NCBI RefSeq assembly: GCF_034262375.1
Contig: NZ_CP139558.1
Span: 4,402,001 to 4,466,000, forward strand
From: Mucilaginibacter sabulilitoris
GTDB lineage: Bacteria; Bacteroidota; Bacteroidia; Sphingobacteriales; Sphingobacteriaceae
Length of the DNA: 64,000 bases
Direction of reading: 5' to 3'
In this document: piece by piece, positions 56,146-64,000 of the stretch
Position numbering within the stretch: the first letter of the stretch is position 1
Layout of the letters: every line of letters starts with the position of its first letter
Position numbers and translations under genes: made by a program
Notes under the pieces: generated by a model
Seen by the model: the letters and a program-made list of their open reading frames with translations, nothing else
Told to the model about the DNA's origin: nothing
Databases searched by the model: none

Positions 56146-56188
56146 AAAAAAAGGGCTATAATGCGGAGATATTAGTCAAAAAGTCGGA
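56146..56188 (-). promoter_or_regulatory. Operator-like site A, upstream of the FadL-SGNH operon
   Basis: Read on the minus strand, the site starts TCCGAC, has a TTTTTGAC core, then TCCGC 21 bases after the first TCCG, and ends in a GCCC plus seven-T tract. It is 40/43 identical to site B (57253-57295), in the same orientation relative to the gene it precedes. Two half-sites two helical turns apart suit AraC-type activators, and an AraC gene lies between the two sites. Confidence 0.75.
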
Positions 56189-56284
56189 GAAAACTTAATT
56201 GATAGTATAATTACAGAAAATAGCACTAAATATTATTACTGTTTAATTAACACTTTAATATATTCCGGTAAAAATCATATCTTT

Positions 56285-56322
56285 CCGATACATGAGTAAA
56301 AGTTCCAGATACATGAGCAAAA
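56285..56322 (+). repeat. Tandem ~21-base duplication at the AraC start
   Basis: The segment with ATACATGAGTAAAA (ATG 56292) is repeated 21 bases later as ATACATGAGCAAAA (ATG 56313), in frame, so the protein begins MSKSSRYMSKK. Either ATG can serve as the start. A similar spacing of TTCCG bases just upstream (56263, 56283) may be chance. Confidence 0.5.
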
Positions 56323-57200
56323 AGATTGCTCAGCTGAGCCTTTCAAAATTTGCTGATCTGTATGCAGATAAATTAGTTGGCCCGGATTTTTTTATAGCCG
56401 ATGAAAAACAATTACTGAGTTTAAGCGAATATCCCTATCGCTCTGATGGTTATATTATTGGCATTTGTACACGTGGTACCGCCCAGGTTGAAGCCAACCT
56501 GCAGGTGTACGAGGCCAAACCCGATGCCATGCTGCTGGCAACACCTTTCCATATTTTAAGGATATATAACAGCAGTGATGATTTTTTATGCAGGTTTATT
56601 GTTTTCTCCAAGGCCTTTTTAACCGAAAACAATGTAAACAGCCATTTTCTGGAATCATTCAGCTATTTTAAAAGCGCATCACTGCCGGTGATCTACCCCA
56701 GTCATGAGGACGCCAAAATGCTGCTTGATATTTATTTACTCATGCAGCAAAAGTTAGCCCGTGAAGATCATCCCTATCGTATGGAAATATCCAGGAGCAT
56801 GCTGACTACTATGCTTTACGAGGTTGAATCTATTTACGAAAAACAACATGTAATTATAAAAGGTAAACAAACCCGCAAGCAGGAATTAAATGTATTGTTC
56901 CAGGACCTGGTATTTCATCATTATAAAGAGCACCGCACTGTGCAATACTATGCCGATTCATTATATGTATCTCCAAAACACTTAACAGAAACTATTAAAG
57001 AAGTAACCGGGCGTACCGCCGGGGAATGGATTGACGATGCTGTGGTGCTCGAAGCAAAGGTGTTATTGCGGAACCATGATATTAGCATTGCCAGGGTTGC
57101 AGAGCAAATAAATTTTCCCGATCAATCCTCATTCGGTAAATACTTTAAAAAACATACCGGAATGTCGCCTTCAGATTATAGAATGGTAACGGCACACTAA
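56292..57200 (+). CDS. AraC-family regulator, probable controller of the fatty-acid genes
   Basis: A 302-residue regulator (295 if ATG 56313 is used). The N-terminal half is a cupin-like sensing part (GYIIGICTRGTAQVEANLQVYEAK style). The C-terminal half is a standard AraC double helix-turn-helix: YYADSLYVSPKHLTETIKEVTG and ISIARVAEQINFPDQSSFGKYFKKHTGMSPSDYR. It lies between the divergent FadL operon and the acyl-CoA dehydrogenase operon, with matching operator-like sites on both sides and a third further downstream. It is therefore the natural candidate for the protein that binds them, sensing fatty acid or acyl-CoA. This role is inferred from position and site spacing. Confidence 0.86.
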   Translation: MSKSSRYMSKKIAQLSLSKFADLYADKLVGPDFFIADEKQLLSLSEYPYRSDGYIIGICTRGTAQVEANLQVYEAKPDAMLLATPFHILRIYNSSDDFLCRFIVFSKAFLTENNVNSHFLESFSYFKSASLPVIYPSHEDAKMLLDIYLLMQQKLAREDHPYRMEISRSMLTTMLYEVESIYEKQHVIIKGKQTRKQELNVLFQDLVFHHYKEHRTVQYYADSLYVSPKHLTETIKEVTGRTAGEWIDDAVVLEAKVLLRNHDISIARVAEQINFPDQSSFGKYFKKHTGMSPSDYRMVTAH

Positions 57201-57252
57201 TAACTTCATTTCTTTTTGTTACAGCGAAAGTAAATTACAACCAGTATTTCTT

Positions 57253-57295
57253 TCCGACTTTTTGACTAATATCTCCGCATTGCTGCCCTTTTTTT
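57253..57295 (+). promoter_or_regulatory. Operator-like site B, upstream of the acyl-CoA dehydrogenase operon
   Basis: The sequence runs TCCGAC, TTTTTGAC core, TCCGC (TCCG to TCCG 21 bases), then GCCC plus seven T. It is the reverse complement of site A with three mismatches, so it points toward the plus-strand operon that starts at 57502. The last part also forms a TGCCC/GGGCA hairpin (57284-57300) that could end the AraC transcript. Confidence 0.75.
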
Positions 57296-57501
57296 GGGCA
57301 GCCTTCACGTCTAATTTTACTCCAGATTATAAAACCAACAAATGCGGCTGCTAAATAACAGCAACCGGCCTAATACCTGAAACAAGTATTGCAACACTTA
57401 AATCATTGATAATAATCAATTCATTGTCAGTGCTTTATTGTTGGTTGTATGTGATTTATCTTTAATAAGTTAAGAGATCATTATTATTAAATATTTTAAT
57501 T

Positions 57502-59298
57502 ATGAGTGAGACCGAATCTATAAAAGCCATAAAGGGCGGCGAATTCCTGATCAGGGAAACACAGGCGGAGAATATTTTCATTCCTGAAGAATGGAATGAA
57601 GAACAGTTGATGATCGCCGAAACATGTACCAATTTTCTTGCTCAAAATGTAGTACCTAATTTAAGCCGTATTGATGAGCAGGAAGAAGGTCTGATGCCCC
57701 ATCTGATGGAAGAAGCAGGCGCGCTTGGTTTGCTCAGCATCTCCATACCCGAACAATATGGCGGTTTTGGCAAAGATTTTAAAACCTCCATGCTGGTTAC
57801 CGAAAAACTGGGCGCTGGCAACTCTTTTTCTGTTGCCTTTTCGGCGCATACCGGCATCGGTACGCTCCCGATCCTGTATTATGGTAACGATGCTCAAAAA
57901 GAAAAATACATACCCAAACTGGCCAGCGGCGAATGGAAAGGCGCATATTGCCTAACCGAACCGGGCGCAGGCTCTGACGCTAACTCAGGTAAGGCCAGGG
58001 CAAAACTCTCTGCCAATGGTAAGTATTACCTGCTTACCGGTCAAAAAATGTGGATCACCAATGCCGGGTTTGCTGATATCTTTACTGTGTTTGCCAAAAT
58101 TGATGACGATGAAAACCTGAGCGCCTTTATAGTTGAAAAAAATTTTGAAGGCCTGTCCTTAAATACCGAGGAACATAAAATGGGTATTAAAGGCAGTTCA
58201 ACCAGGCAGGTGTTCTTTAACGATTGCAAGATTCCTGTAGAAAATTTACTATCTGAAAGACAAAATGGTTTTAAAATAGCCGTTAACATTTTAAACCTTG
58301 GACGCATTAAATTAGGCGGCGCAACCGTAGGTGCCAGCAAAGAGGTTATCACCTCAGCCATTCGCTATGCTAATGAGCGTGAACAGTTTGGCCGTCCTAT
58401 ATCTAAGTATGGCGCCATTCGCTATAAGCTGGCCCAGCAGGCTATCCGTACTTATGCTTCGGAGGCAGCCATATACCGGGCAAGTCAAAATATGGAAGAA
58501 GCCACCGAAATGTACATGGCATCGGGAATGGATGAAATTAAAGCCAAGCTCAAAGGTACCGAGCAATTTGCCATTGAAGCGGCTATTATTAAAGTACATG
58601 CTTCTGAATCGCTTGATTACGTGGTTGACGAGGGCGTACAGATTTACGGAGGTATGGGGTACAGTGCCGAAGCGCCTATGGACCGTGCCTATCGCGATTC
58701 ACGTATCAATCGCATATTTGAAGGCACCAACGAGATCAACCGGATGCTCACCGTTGATATGATGTTGAAACGTGCTTTAAAAGGAGAACTCGACCTGATG
58801 GGCCCGGCTCAGAAAGTTGCTGGTGAACTGGTAAGCATACCCGACTTTAGTTCTGCAGAAGACGAAGGTTTATTTGTGAAAGAGAAAAAATATATTGCTA
58901 ACTTTAAAAAAGCTGTTCTGATGGTAGCAGGTGCAGCGGTTCAAAAACTGATGACCCAATTAGGTAAGGAGCAGGAAGTATTGATGTGTATGGCCGATAT
59001 GCTGATTGAGTTGTACGTGAGTGAATCATTACAATTGCGTTTAGAGAAACTGGTTAGCTTAAAAGGCGAGGATGCGGTTAAAGAGCAATTAAATATGATG
59101 CGCGTATACATCAGCGATGCTGCCGAACATATAGCCAAATCAGGAAAAGAGGCCATTAATTCATTTGCCGAGGGCGATGAACGCAGAATGATGCTAATGG
59201 GCTTAAAACGCTTTACCAAAACCGAAGATATTAACACCACACAGGCCCGCCGTAACATAGCTGCAAAACTGATCGAAGAAAATAAATACTGCTATTAA
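57502..59298 (+). CDS. Acyl-CoA dehydrogenase (long-chain type with C-terminal extension)
   Basis: A 598-residue flavoenzyme for the first step of fatty-acid beta-oxidation. The N-terminal and middle domains have YCLTEPGAGSDANSGK and KMWITNAGFADIFTVFAK (FAD and substrate contacts); the C-terminal helical domain has INRIFEGTNEINRML, with the catalytic Glu of FEGTNE. About 170 further residues follow, as in VLCAD/ACAD9-type enzymes, which act on long chains and give electrons to ETF. The two ETF genes follow on the same strand. The operator-like site B lies 207-249 bases before the start. Confidence 0.92.
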   Translation: MSETESIKAIKGGEFLIRETQAENIFIPEEWNEEQLMIAETCTNFLAQNVVPNLSRIDEQEEGLMPHLMEEAGALGLLSISIPEQYGGFGKDFKTSMLVTEKLGAGNSFSVAFSAHTGIGTLPILYYGNDAQKEKYIPKLASGEWKGAYCLTEPGAGSDANSGKARAKLSANGKYYLLTGQKMWITNAGFADIFTVFAKIDDDENLSAFIVEKNFEGLSLNTEEHKMGIKGSSTRQVFFNDCKIPVENLLSERQNGFKIAVNILNLGRIKLGGATVGASKEVITSAIRYANEREQFGRPISKYGAIRYKLAQQAIRTYASEAAIYRASQNMEEATEMYMASGMDEIKAKLKGTEQFAIEAAIIKVHASESLDYVVDEGVQIYGGMGYSAEAPMDRAYRDSRINRIFEGTNEINRMLTVDMMLKRALKGELDLMGPAQKVAGELVSIPDFSSAEDEGLFVKEKKYIANFKKAVLMVAGAAVQKLMTQLGKEQEVLMCMADMLIELYVSESLQLRLEKLVSLKGEDAVKEQLNMMRVYISDAAEHIAKSGKEAINSFAEGDERRMMLMGLKRFTKTEDINTTQARRNIAAKLIEENKYCY

Positions 59299-59430
59299 CG
59301 ACTGCCCCCCAACCCTCTTTAGAGGAAAGGGAGTGCCTATCACTCGACGCTTCCCGACAAGAGGACGAAAGAGTCTCCCCAGCCAGCCGGCGGGGAGGCT
59401 CGGCGGGGTTGCTTTACCCAATTTTTTAAA
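59299..59430. repeat. Intergenic repeat with multiple fold-backs
   Basis: GC-rich sequence unlike its AT-rich surroundings fills the gap between the acyl-CoA dehydrogenase and ETF beta genes. CTCCCC (59375-59380) pairs with GGGGAG (59392-59397), CTCTTTAGAG is a small palindrome near 59315, and CAACCC near the left pairs with GGGTTG near the right. The style (runs such as GCCCCCCAACCC) is that of short dispersed intergenic repeats in this family. It could act as a partial terminator or RNA-stability element inside the operon. Confidence 0.55.
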
Positions 59431-59481
59431 GACTAAAAACAAAAAGCTCTTCTTTTTAAGGAGAGATACAGAGAGAACTAT

Positions 59482-60225
59482 ATGAAAATATTAGTATGCA
59501 TAAGCCAGGTACCCGATACCAGCACCAAAATTGTACTGAAAGATAATAACACTGCCATAAACAACCAGGGCGTTACCTACGTGATAAATCCTTACGATGA
59601 ATGGTATGCGCTAATACGTTCCCTTGAGCTAAAAGAAAGTGGCGTAGCTACTGATGTGCATTTAATTACCGTTGGCAAACCTGATACTGAACCAGTGATC
59701 AGAAAAGCCCTGGCCTTAGGCGGCGATGAAGCCATAAGGATAGATGCAGATAGTAACGATGCTTATGAAACCGCCAGTTATATAGCCGAATATGCTAAAA
59801 GCATAGGATATGACCTGATCCTGTGCGGCAAGGAATCAATAGATTATAACAATGGTGCCGTAGGTGCCATGCTTGCAGAACTGTTGGATACCGATTACAT
59901 AGGTTTTGCAAGCAGCATTCAAACAGATGGAAATAGTGCTGTTGTAAAACGTGAAATAGAGGGTGGTGAGGAAATTGATACTTGTCACCTCCCCGTGGTA
60001 ATTTCCTGCCAGAAAGGTGTTGCCCAAGCCCGCATCCCTAATATGCGGGGTATTATGGCCGCCCGCACCCGTCCGTTGAAAGTTATCACACCATCTTTAG
60101 TTAAGGCAGTTACCGAAATTATATCATACGAAATGCCGCCTGCCAAGGCGGGTATCAGGCTGGTAAATGCCGAAGATATGGATGAATTGGTTGCGCTGCT
60201 GCACAGTGAAGCTAAGGTTATCTGA
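59482..60225 (+). CDS. etfB: Electron transfer flavoprotein subunit beta
   Basis: A 247-residue protein of the ETF beta/FixA family. It starts KILVCISQVPDTSTKI, has VINPYDEWYALIRSLELKE, the AMP-binding region CGKESIDYNNGAVGAMLAELL and the beta-subunit signature region LPVVISCQKGVAQARIPNMRGIMAAR. Together with the alpha subunit it takes electrons from acyl-CoA dehydrogenase and hands them to the respiratory chain. It follows the dehydrogenase by 183 bases that contain a repeat and precedes the alpha gene by 31 bases. Confidence 0.94.
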   Translation: MKILVCISQVPDTSTKIVLKDNNTAINNQGVTYVINPYDEWYALIRSLELKESGVATDVHLITVGKPDTEPVIRKALALGGDEAIRIDADSNDAYETASYIAEYAKSIGYDLILCGKESIDYNNGAVGAMLAELLDTDYIGFASSIQTDGNSAVVKREIEGGEEIDTCHLPVVISCQKGVAQARIPNMRGIMAARTRPLKVITPSLVKAVTEIISYEMPPAKAGIRLVNAEDMDELVALLHSEAKVI

Positions 60226-60256
60226 TATTCCATTATTTTAACAAAAACCTATAAAA

Positions 60257-61234
60257 ATGTCTGTAATAGTATTGGTAGAACATACCGAAGGAGTTATAAA
60301 AAAGAAGAGTTTTGAAGCTGTGCGCTATGCGGCGGATATCGCCCAAAAAAAGGGAACAACCGTTAGTGCCGTTGTATTAGGCACAATTTCAGATAGTGAA
60401 ATGGAAGCCCTTGGTCAATATGGTGCGCAAAAAGTGCTGCACGTTGCCAATGAGCGTTTAAATGAACTAAATGCAAGAGCCTACACCTGGGCATTGTTTA
60501 CAGCTGTCGAAAAAGAAGATAGTAAAATAATCATAACACTGCATGATATAAATGGTCGCGCAATAGCACCAAGGCTGGCGGCCAGGTTAAAGGCTGGCCT
60601 GGTGGCGGGCGCCCTATCCTATCCCGACCTGGATAAAGGGTTTGTAGTTAAAAAGACGGTTTTCTCAGGCAAAGCTTTTGCCTATATAAATATTACCAGC
60701 GATATTAAGATAATTACGCTGATGCCCAATACCTTCGCTCTTAACAAGACAGAAGGCAAAGCTTCTGTTGAAAAATTGGACGTGGCTTTTACTGATAAGG
60801 ATTTTGGAGTAAAAGTAAAAGAAGTAAACAAGATCAAAGGTGAAGTTCCGTTGGCCGACGCACAATTGATCGTATCTGGCGGTCGTGGTATGAAGGGGCC
60901 TGAAAATTGGGGGCTGATTGAAGATCTTGCTAAAAAACTGGGCGCAGCGACCGCTTGCTCTCGCCCGGTAGCTGATGCTCACTGGCGCCCTCACCATGAA
61001 CATGTGGGTCAAACCGGTGGCACTGTTCGCCCTGATCTGTACATTGCTGTGGGTATTTCCGGGGCTATCCAGCATTTAGCCGGGGTTAACGGTTCAAAAA
61101 CTATTGTGGTGATCAATAAAGATCCTGAAGCGCCATTTTTTAAAGCAGCCAACTATGGTGTAGTTGGGGATGCCCTTGAGGTTTTACCAAGACTTACACA
61201 CGCTGTAGAAAAATTCAGGCAAAACCATAAATAA
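60257..61234 (+). CDS. etfA: Electron transfer flavoprotein subunit alpha
   Basis: A 325-residue ETF alpha/FixB protein. The N-terminal domain starts VIVLVEHTEGVIKKKSFEAVRYA; the C-terminal FAD-binding domain has IVSGGRGMKGPENWGLIEDLA, ACSRPVADAHWRPHHEHVGQ and the alpha signature DLYIAVGISGAIQHLAG followed by VVINKDPEAPFFKAANYGVVGD. It pairs with the preceding beta subunit. The gene continues the beta-oxidation operon, with the thioesterase 7 bases downstream. Confidence 0.94.
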   Translation: MSVIVLVEHTEGVIKKKSFEAVRYAADIAQKKGTTVSAVVLGTISDSEMEALGQYGAQKVLHVANERLNELNARAYTWALFTAVEKEDSKIIITLHDINGRAIAPRLAARLKAGLVAGALSYPDLDKGFVVKKTVFSGKAFAYINITSDIKIITLMPNTFALNKTEGKASVEKLDVAFTDKDFGVKVKEVNKIKGEVPLADAQLIVSGGRGMKGPENWGLIEDLAKKLGAATACSRPVADAHWRPHHEHVGQTGGTVRPDLYIAVGISGAIQHLAGVNGSKTIVVINKDPEAPFFKAANYGVVGDALEVLPRLTHAVEKFRQNHK

Positions 61235-61241
61235 TGCAGCT

Positions 61242-61688
61242 ATGAATATTTTTTATGAGGGACAAATATTATGGTCGCAGATTGATGCAAATCAGCACAT
61301 GCGGCATTCGGCCTACGCCGACCTGGGTGCGCAAGCCCGGCTTAATATGCTCGAAAGTTTAGGTTTAAAGCCCACAAAGCTTTTTGAGTTTAAAATCGGG
61401 CCCGTACTTTTTAAAGAAGAACTCAGTTATCTGCGCGAAATAACCCTTGGTGACTTTGTAAAAATAACCTGCGAAGTAACCCGATCTCGCCCGGATGGTT
61501 CTCGCTGGACGATCAAGCATGAGGTGTTCCGCGGCGACGGTGTAAAGGCTGCAGTAATCATAACCATTGGCGCCTGGATAGACATGGAAAAACGCAGGCT
61601 CACGCTATTACCCCCAGAGTTAAGCGAACTATTTATGAAGGCCCCGAGAAGCGCTGATTATGTGGAAGAAGGCGTTATCACAACCTGA
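61242..61688 (+). CDS. Acyl-CoA thioesterase, hotdog fold (4HBT/YbgC-like)
   Basis: A 148-residue hotdog-fold protein. WSQIDANQHMRHSAYADLGAQARL matches the YbgC/4-hydroxybenzoyl-CoA thioesterase start, where the Asp of IDAN is the catalytic acid; the FKEELSYLREITLGDFV strand follows. It hydrolyses acyl-CoA, probably to relieve build-up of CoA esters during beta-oxidation. It begins 7 bases after ETF alpha and ends the first block of the operon, before a 308-base gap. Confidence 0.85.
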   Translation: MNIFYEGQILWSQIDANQHMRHSAYADLGAQARLNMLESLGLKPTKLFEFKIGPVLFKEELSYLREITLGDFVKITCEVTRSRPDGSRWTIKHEVFRGDGVKAAVIITIGAWIDMEKRRLTLLPPELSELFMKAPRSADYVEEGVITT

Positions 61689-61783
61689 TAAAACAGTTAT
61701 CGGGGCAATAGATAAACATAAAAAATCTGCGAAAAACTATTATCTTTATAATAAACCAATAAATAATATCACAAATAGAAAGT

Positions 61784-61809
61784 TCCGAAATTTTGACAAA
61801 TGTTTCCGC
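61784..61809 (+). promoter_or_regulatory. Operator-like site C, upstream of the DUF2147/3-hydroxyacyl-CoA dehydrogenase genes
   Basis: TCCGA, a TTTTGAC core and TCCGC, with the two TCCG bases 21 apart, agree with sites A and B at 21 of 26 positions. The site lies in the 308-base gap after the thioesterase gene, 188-213 bases before ATG 61997, in the same orientation as the downstream genes. It was found by eye from the shared core, and no GCCC-T tract follows. Confidence 0.6.
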
Positions 61810-61996
61810 CATTTTAACCTTTGTTGAGCTTCGTTAAAAAGGATATTTGTTTATTATAAACCAATTTTAAATTAATTTTTCAACCTGTCGCAATACTGTT
61901 TGGCTCTTTAAACGGGCACAAATTTTACTGTTTACATATAATAGTTTGTATTCGTTTTCAAAGGCATATTTAATTGTTGACAATAATCTATTAACC

Positions 61997-62449
61997 ATGT
62001 TATCACCTAAAAAACATTTCATTCCCTTGGTACTTATTATACTAACTATACTATCGGTAAATATTGCGGCGAAAGCCCAAACCGATAAGATTGAGGGGGT
62101 ATGGTTTAACGATATCAAAAACGCCAAAATACAGATAAGCAAAGGCTCCGACGGTAAGTTTAACGGCAAAATAATATGGCTTAAAGAACCATTAAAAGAT
62201 GGCAAACCCAAGGTCGACGAAAAAAACAAAGACGAGAAATTGCGCAACAGGCCCATTATTGGTTTGCACATACTGGAAGGTTTTGTACCTGATGGAGATA
62301 ACAAGTACACCGATGGTAAAATATACGACCCTAAAAATGGTAAAACATACTCCTGTAATATCACTCACAATGGCAAGACGCTGTCAATCAGGGGATATGT
62401 AGGTATATCACTTTTAGGGCGCACAACTACCTGGGAACGGGCAGAATAA
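61997..62449 (+). CDS. DUF2147 family exported protein
   Basis: A 150-residue protein from ATG 61997 (MLSPKKHFIPLV); an in-frame Met 17 codons earlier lacks signal character. The signal peptide ends near NIAAKAQ. The mature part has GVWFNDIKNAKIQISK, FNGKIIWLKEP and LGRTTTWERAE, the usual DUF2147 beta-sheet pattern. The function of the family is unknown; it is probably periplasmic. It lies between site C and the 3-hydroxyacyl-CoA dehydrogenase gene, 35 bases upstream of the latter. Confidence 0.82.
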   Translation: MLSPKKHFIPLVLIILTILSVNIAAKAQTDKIEGVWFNDIKNAKIQISKGSDGKFNGKIIWLKEPLKDGKPKVDEKNKDEKLRNRPIIGLHILEGFVPDGDNKYTDGKIYDPKNGKTYSCNITHNGKTLSIRGYVGISLLGRTTTWERAE

Positions 62450-62484
62450 CCAAACATATAACTGAAATAAACCAAGCACGATAT

Positions 62485-64000
62485 ATGGATGCTAAACGAA
62501 TTATAAAGAAAGTAGCTGTACTGGGATCGGGCGTAATGGGAAGCCGCATTGCCTGCCATTTTGCCAACATCGGGGTACAGGTATTATTACTTGATATTGT
62601 ACCAAAAGATGCTCCTGCCGGTGATAAAAAGGCGCGAAATAAAATAGTTAATGACGCCCTTGATTTCGCTTTAAAATCAAACCCCTCTCCCATTTATCTT
62701 AAATCATTCGCCAGGCGCATAAGTACAGGCAACTTTGAGGATGATATGTCCAAAATTGCCGAATGCGACTGGGTAATTGAAGTAGTAGTGGAACGCCTTG
62801 ATATCAAGCAACAAGTATTTGAAACAGTTGAAAAACACCGCAAGCCTGGTACACTCATTACCTCCAATACATCGGGTATTCCTATACATTTAATGGCAGA
62901 GGGACGCAGCGATGATTTTAAAAAACATTTCTGCGGTACACATTTCTTTAATCCCCCTCGGTATTTAAAGTTGCTTGAAATTATCCCTACTAAGGATACT
63001 TTACCTGAGGTTGTGGATTTTTTGATGGAATACGGCGAAAAGTTTTTAGGCAAAACTACGGTATTAGCTAAAGACACCCCTGCATTCATCGGTAATCGTA
63101 TCGGTGTGTTCAGCATCATGAGCGTGTTGCATTATGTTGAAAAAACCGGCATGACGGTGGAGGAAGTAGATAAGCTAACAGGTCCGGTAATTGGTCACCC
63201 TAAATCGGCCACGTTCCGTACCAATGATGTGGTTGGATTAGATACCATGGTGCATGTGGCAAACGGATTGAGCAAAAATGTGCCCGATGATGAAGCAAAG
63301 AGCTTCAACATTCCTGATTTTGTAAACGGCATGCTAAAAAACAACTGGCTGGGTAGCAAAACCGGACAGGGTTTTTATAAAAAGGAAAAAGTAGATGGAG
63401 CAAATCAGTTCCTGGCCCTTGATTTAAAAACACTGGAATACAAGCCATCGCAAAAGGTAAAATTCCCGTCGTTAGATATTGCCAAAACAGTAGATAGTTT
63501 AAAGGAACGGTTAAAGATCCTGTTTGCTGCAAAGGATAAAGCCGGCGACTTTTATCGTACTACCTTTTACCAGCTTTTTGCGTATGCGAGTAACCGCATC
63601 CCTGAAATTGCCGACGAACTTTATAAAATAGACGCGGCCGTTAACGCGGGCTTTGGCTGGGAAATGGGCCCCTTTGAAAAATGGGACGCATTAGGTTTAG
63701 CCGACACCGTAAAGGCAATGGAAGCGGCGGGCAATAAACCGGCCCAATGGGTGTATGATATGCTGGCTTCGGGCGCTGACAGCTTTTATAAAATAGCCGA
63801 CGGTAAACGCCAATATTATGACATTGCCTCAAGAACATACAAAGTAATTCCGGGAACAGAGAATTTTATCCTCCTGAGTAATATCCGCGAAGCAAACACT
63901 ATCTGGAAAAACAGCGGCACCACCATTACCGATATTGGCGACGGTATCCTTAACCTGGAATTTCACACCAAAATGAATACCATAGGCGGCGATATTATTG
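62485..64000 (+). CDS. 3-hydroxyacyl-CoA dehydrogenase/enoyl-CoA hydratase (FadB/FadN-like), partial at window end
   Basis: ATG 62485 opens a frame that runs through the window end, giving 505 visible residues. The N-terminal Rossmann domain has VAVLGSGVMGSRIACHFANIG, then VIEVVVERLDIKQQVF, ITSNTSGIPI, and the substrate segment HFFNPPRYLKLLEI with the catalytic His in GTHFFNP. A first C-terminal dimerisation domain with GNRIGVFSIMSVLHYVEKTG and a second domain with NAGFGWEMGPFEKWDALGL follow. The enoyl-CoA hydratase domain of FadN-type proteins should lie beyond the window; only its probable start (NTIGGDII) is seen. It carries out the third beta-oxidation step (NAD+-dependent), completing the pathway with the acyl-CoA dehydrogenase. 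Confidence 0.88.
   Translation, partial: MDAKRIIKKVAVLGSGVMGSRIACHFANIGVQVLLLDIVPKDAPAGDKKARNKIVNDALDFALKSNPSPIYLKSFARRISTGNFEDDMSKIAECDWVIEVVVERLDIKQQVFETVEKHRKPGTLITSNTSGIPIHLMAEGRSDDFKKHFCGTHFFNPPRYLKLLEIIPTKDTLPEVVDFLMEYGEKFLGKTTVLAKDTPAFIGNRIGVFSIMSVLHYVEKTGMTVEEVDKLTGPVIGHPKSATFRTNDVVGLDTMVHVANGLSKNVPDDEAKSFNIPDFVNGMLKNNWLGSKTGQGFYKKEKVDGANQFLALDLKTLEYKPSQKVKFPSLDIAKTVDSLKERLKILFAAKDKAGDFYRTTFYQLFAYASNRIPEIADELYKIDAAVNAGFGWEMGPFEKWDALGLADTVKAMEAAGNKPAQWVYDMLASGADSFYKIADGKRQYYDIASRTYKVIPGTENFILLSNIREANTIWKNSGTTITDIGDGILNLEFHTKMNTIGGDII

Noticed and set aside
57284..57300. Simple terminator for the AraC gene.
   Set aside because: The hairpin lies inside the sequence shared with site A, which is not at a gene end, so it is better explained as part of the operator; it may still stop some transcripts.

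Overview
The window looks like a chromosomal segment of a member of the Bacteroidota, most likely family Sphingobacteriaceae (Mucilaginibacter or Pedobacter type). This placement is inferred from gene content and style: SusC/SusD pairs with ECF sigma and FecR regulators, glycoside hydrolase loci, AraC regulators, weak Shine-Dalgarno sequences and AT-rich spacers. No RNA gene or CRISPR array was seen.

Region 1 (1-2741) holds the end of a SusD-like lipoprotein gene, a decayed IS4-type insertion sequence with perfect 14-bp terminal inverted repeats, and about 770 bp of AT-rich DNA without genes.

Region 2 (2742-20618) is one tightly packed plus-strand operon for a secondary lipid. It encodes a PfaD/PfaA-like megasynthase (flavin enoyl-reductase-like domains, KS, AT, two ACPs, KR), a second megasynthase (KS, AT, DH-like, phosphopantetheinyl transferase), a discrete ACP, an alpha/beta hydrolase, two GT1 glycosyltransferases, two HxxxDG acyltransferases and a small membrane protein. 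Most junctions overlap by a few bases. I infer an acylated glycolipid product. The first synthase gene carries one in-frame TAA inside its ketosynthase, while everything around it is intact.

Region 3 (20615-41375, minus strand) is a polysaccharide utilisation locus: ECF sigma factor, FecR anti-sigma factor, SusC with an STN domain, SusD, GH89 alpha-N-acetylglucosaminidase, GH35 beta-galactosidase, an HGSNAT-like membrane acetyltransferase and GH92 alpha-mannosidase with LamG. The sigma and anti-sigma genes are separated by a 1168-residue fusion of a membrane AraC-type regulator with an FtsX/MacB-type permease, plus a relic of a second permease.

Region 4 (41567-53444) is mixed: an AraC regulator with an SDR, a YncE/phosphoesterase fusion, two small esterases, a metallophosphoesterase, a PI-PLC-like protein, a molybdenum hydroxylase large subunit without its usual partner subunits, and a nucleoside phosphorylase.

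Region 5 (53487-64000) is a fatty-acid use regulon: a minus-strand FadL-like porin plus SGNH lipase-like lipoprotein, an AraC regulator, then acyl-CoA dehydrogenase, ETF beta and alpha, a thioesterase, a DUF2147 protein and a 3-hydroxyacyl-CoA dehydrogenase cut by the window end. Three copies of one operator-like sequence precede the three transcription units in matching orientation. This is the clearest regulatory signal in the window.
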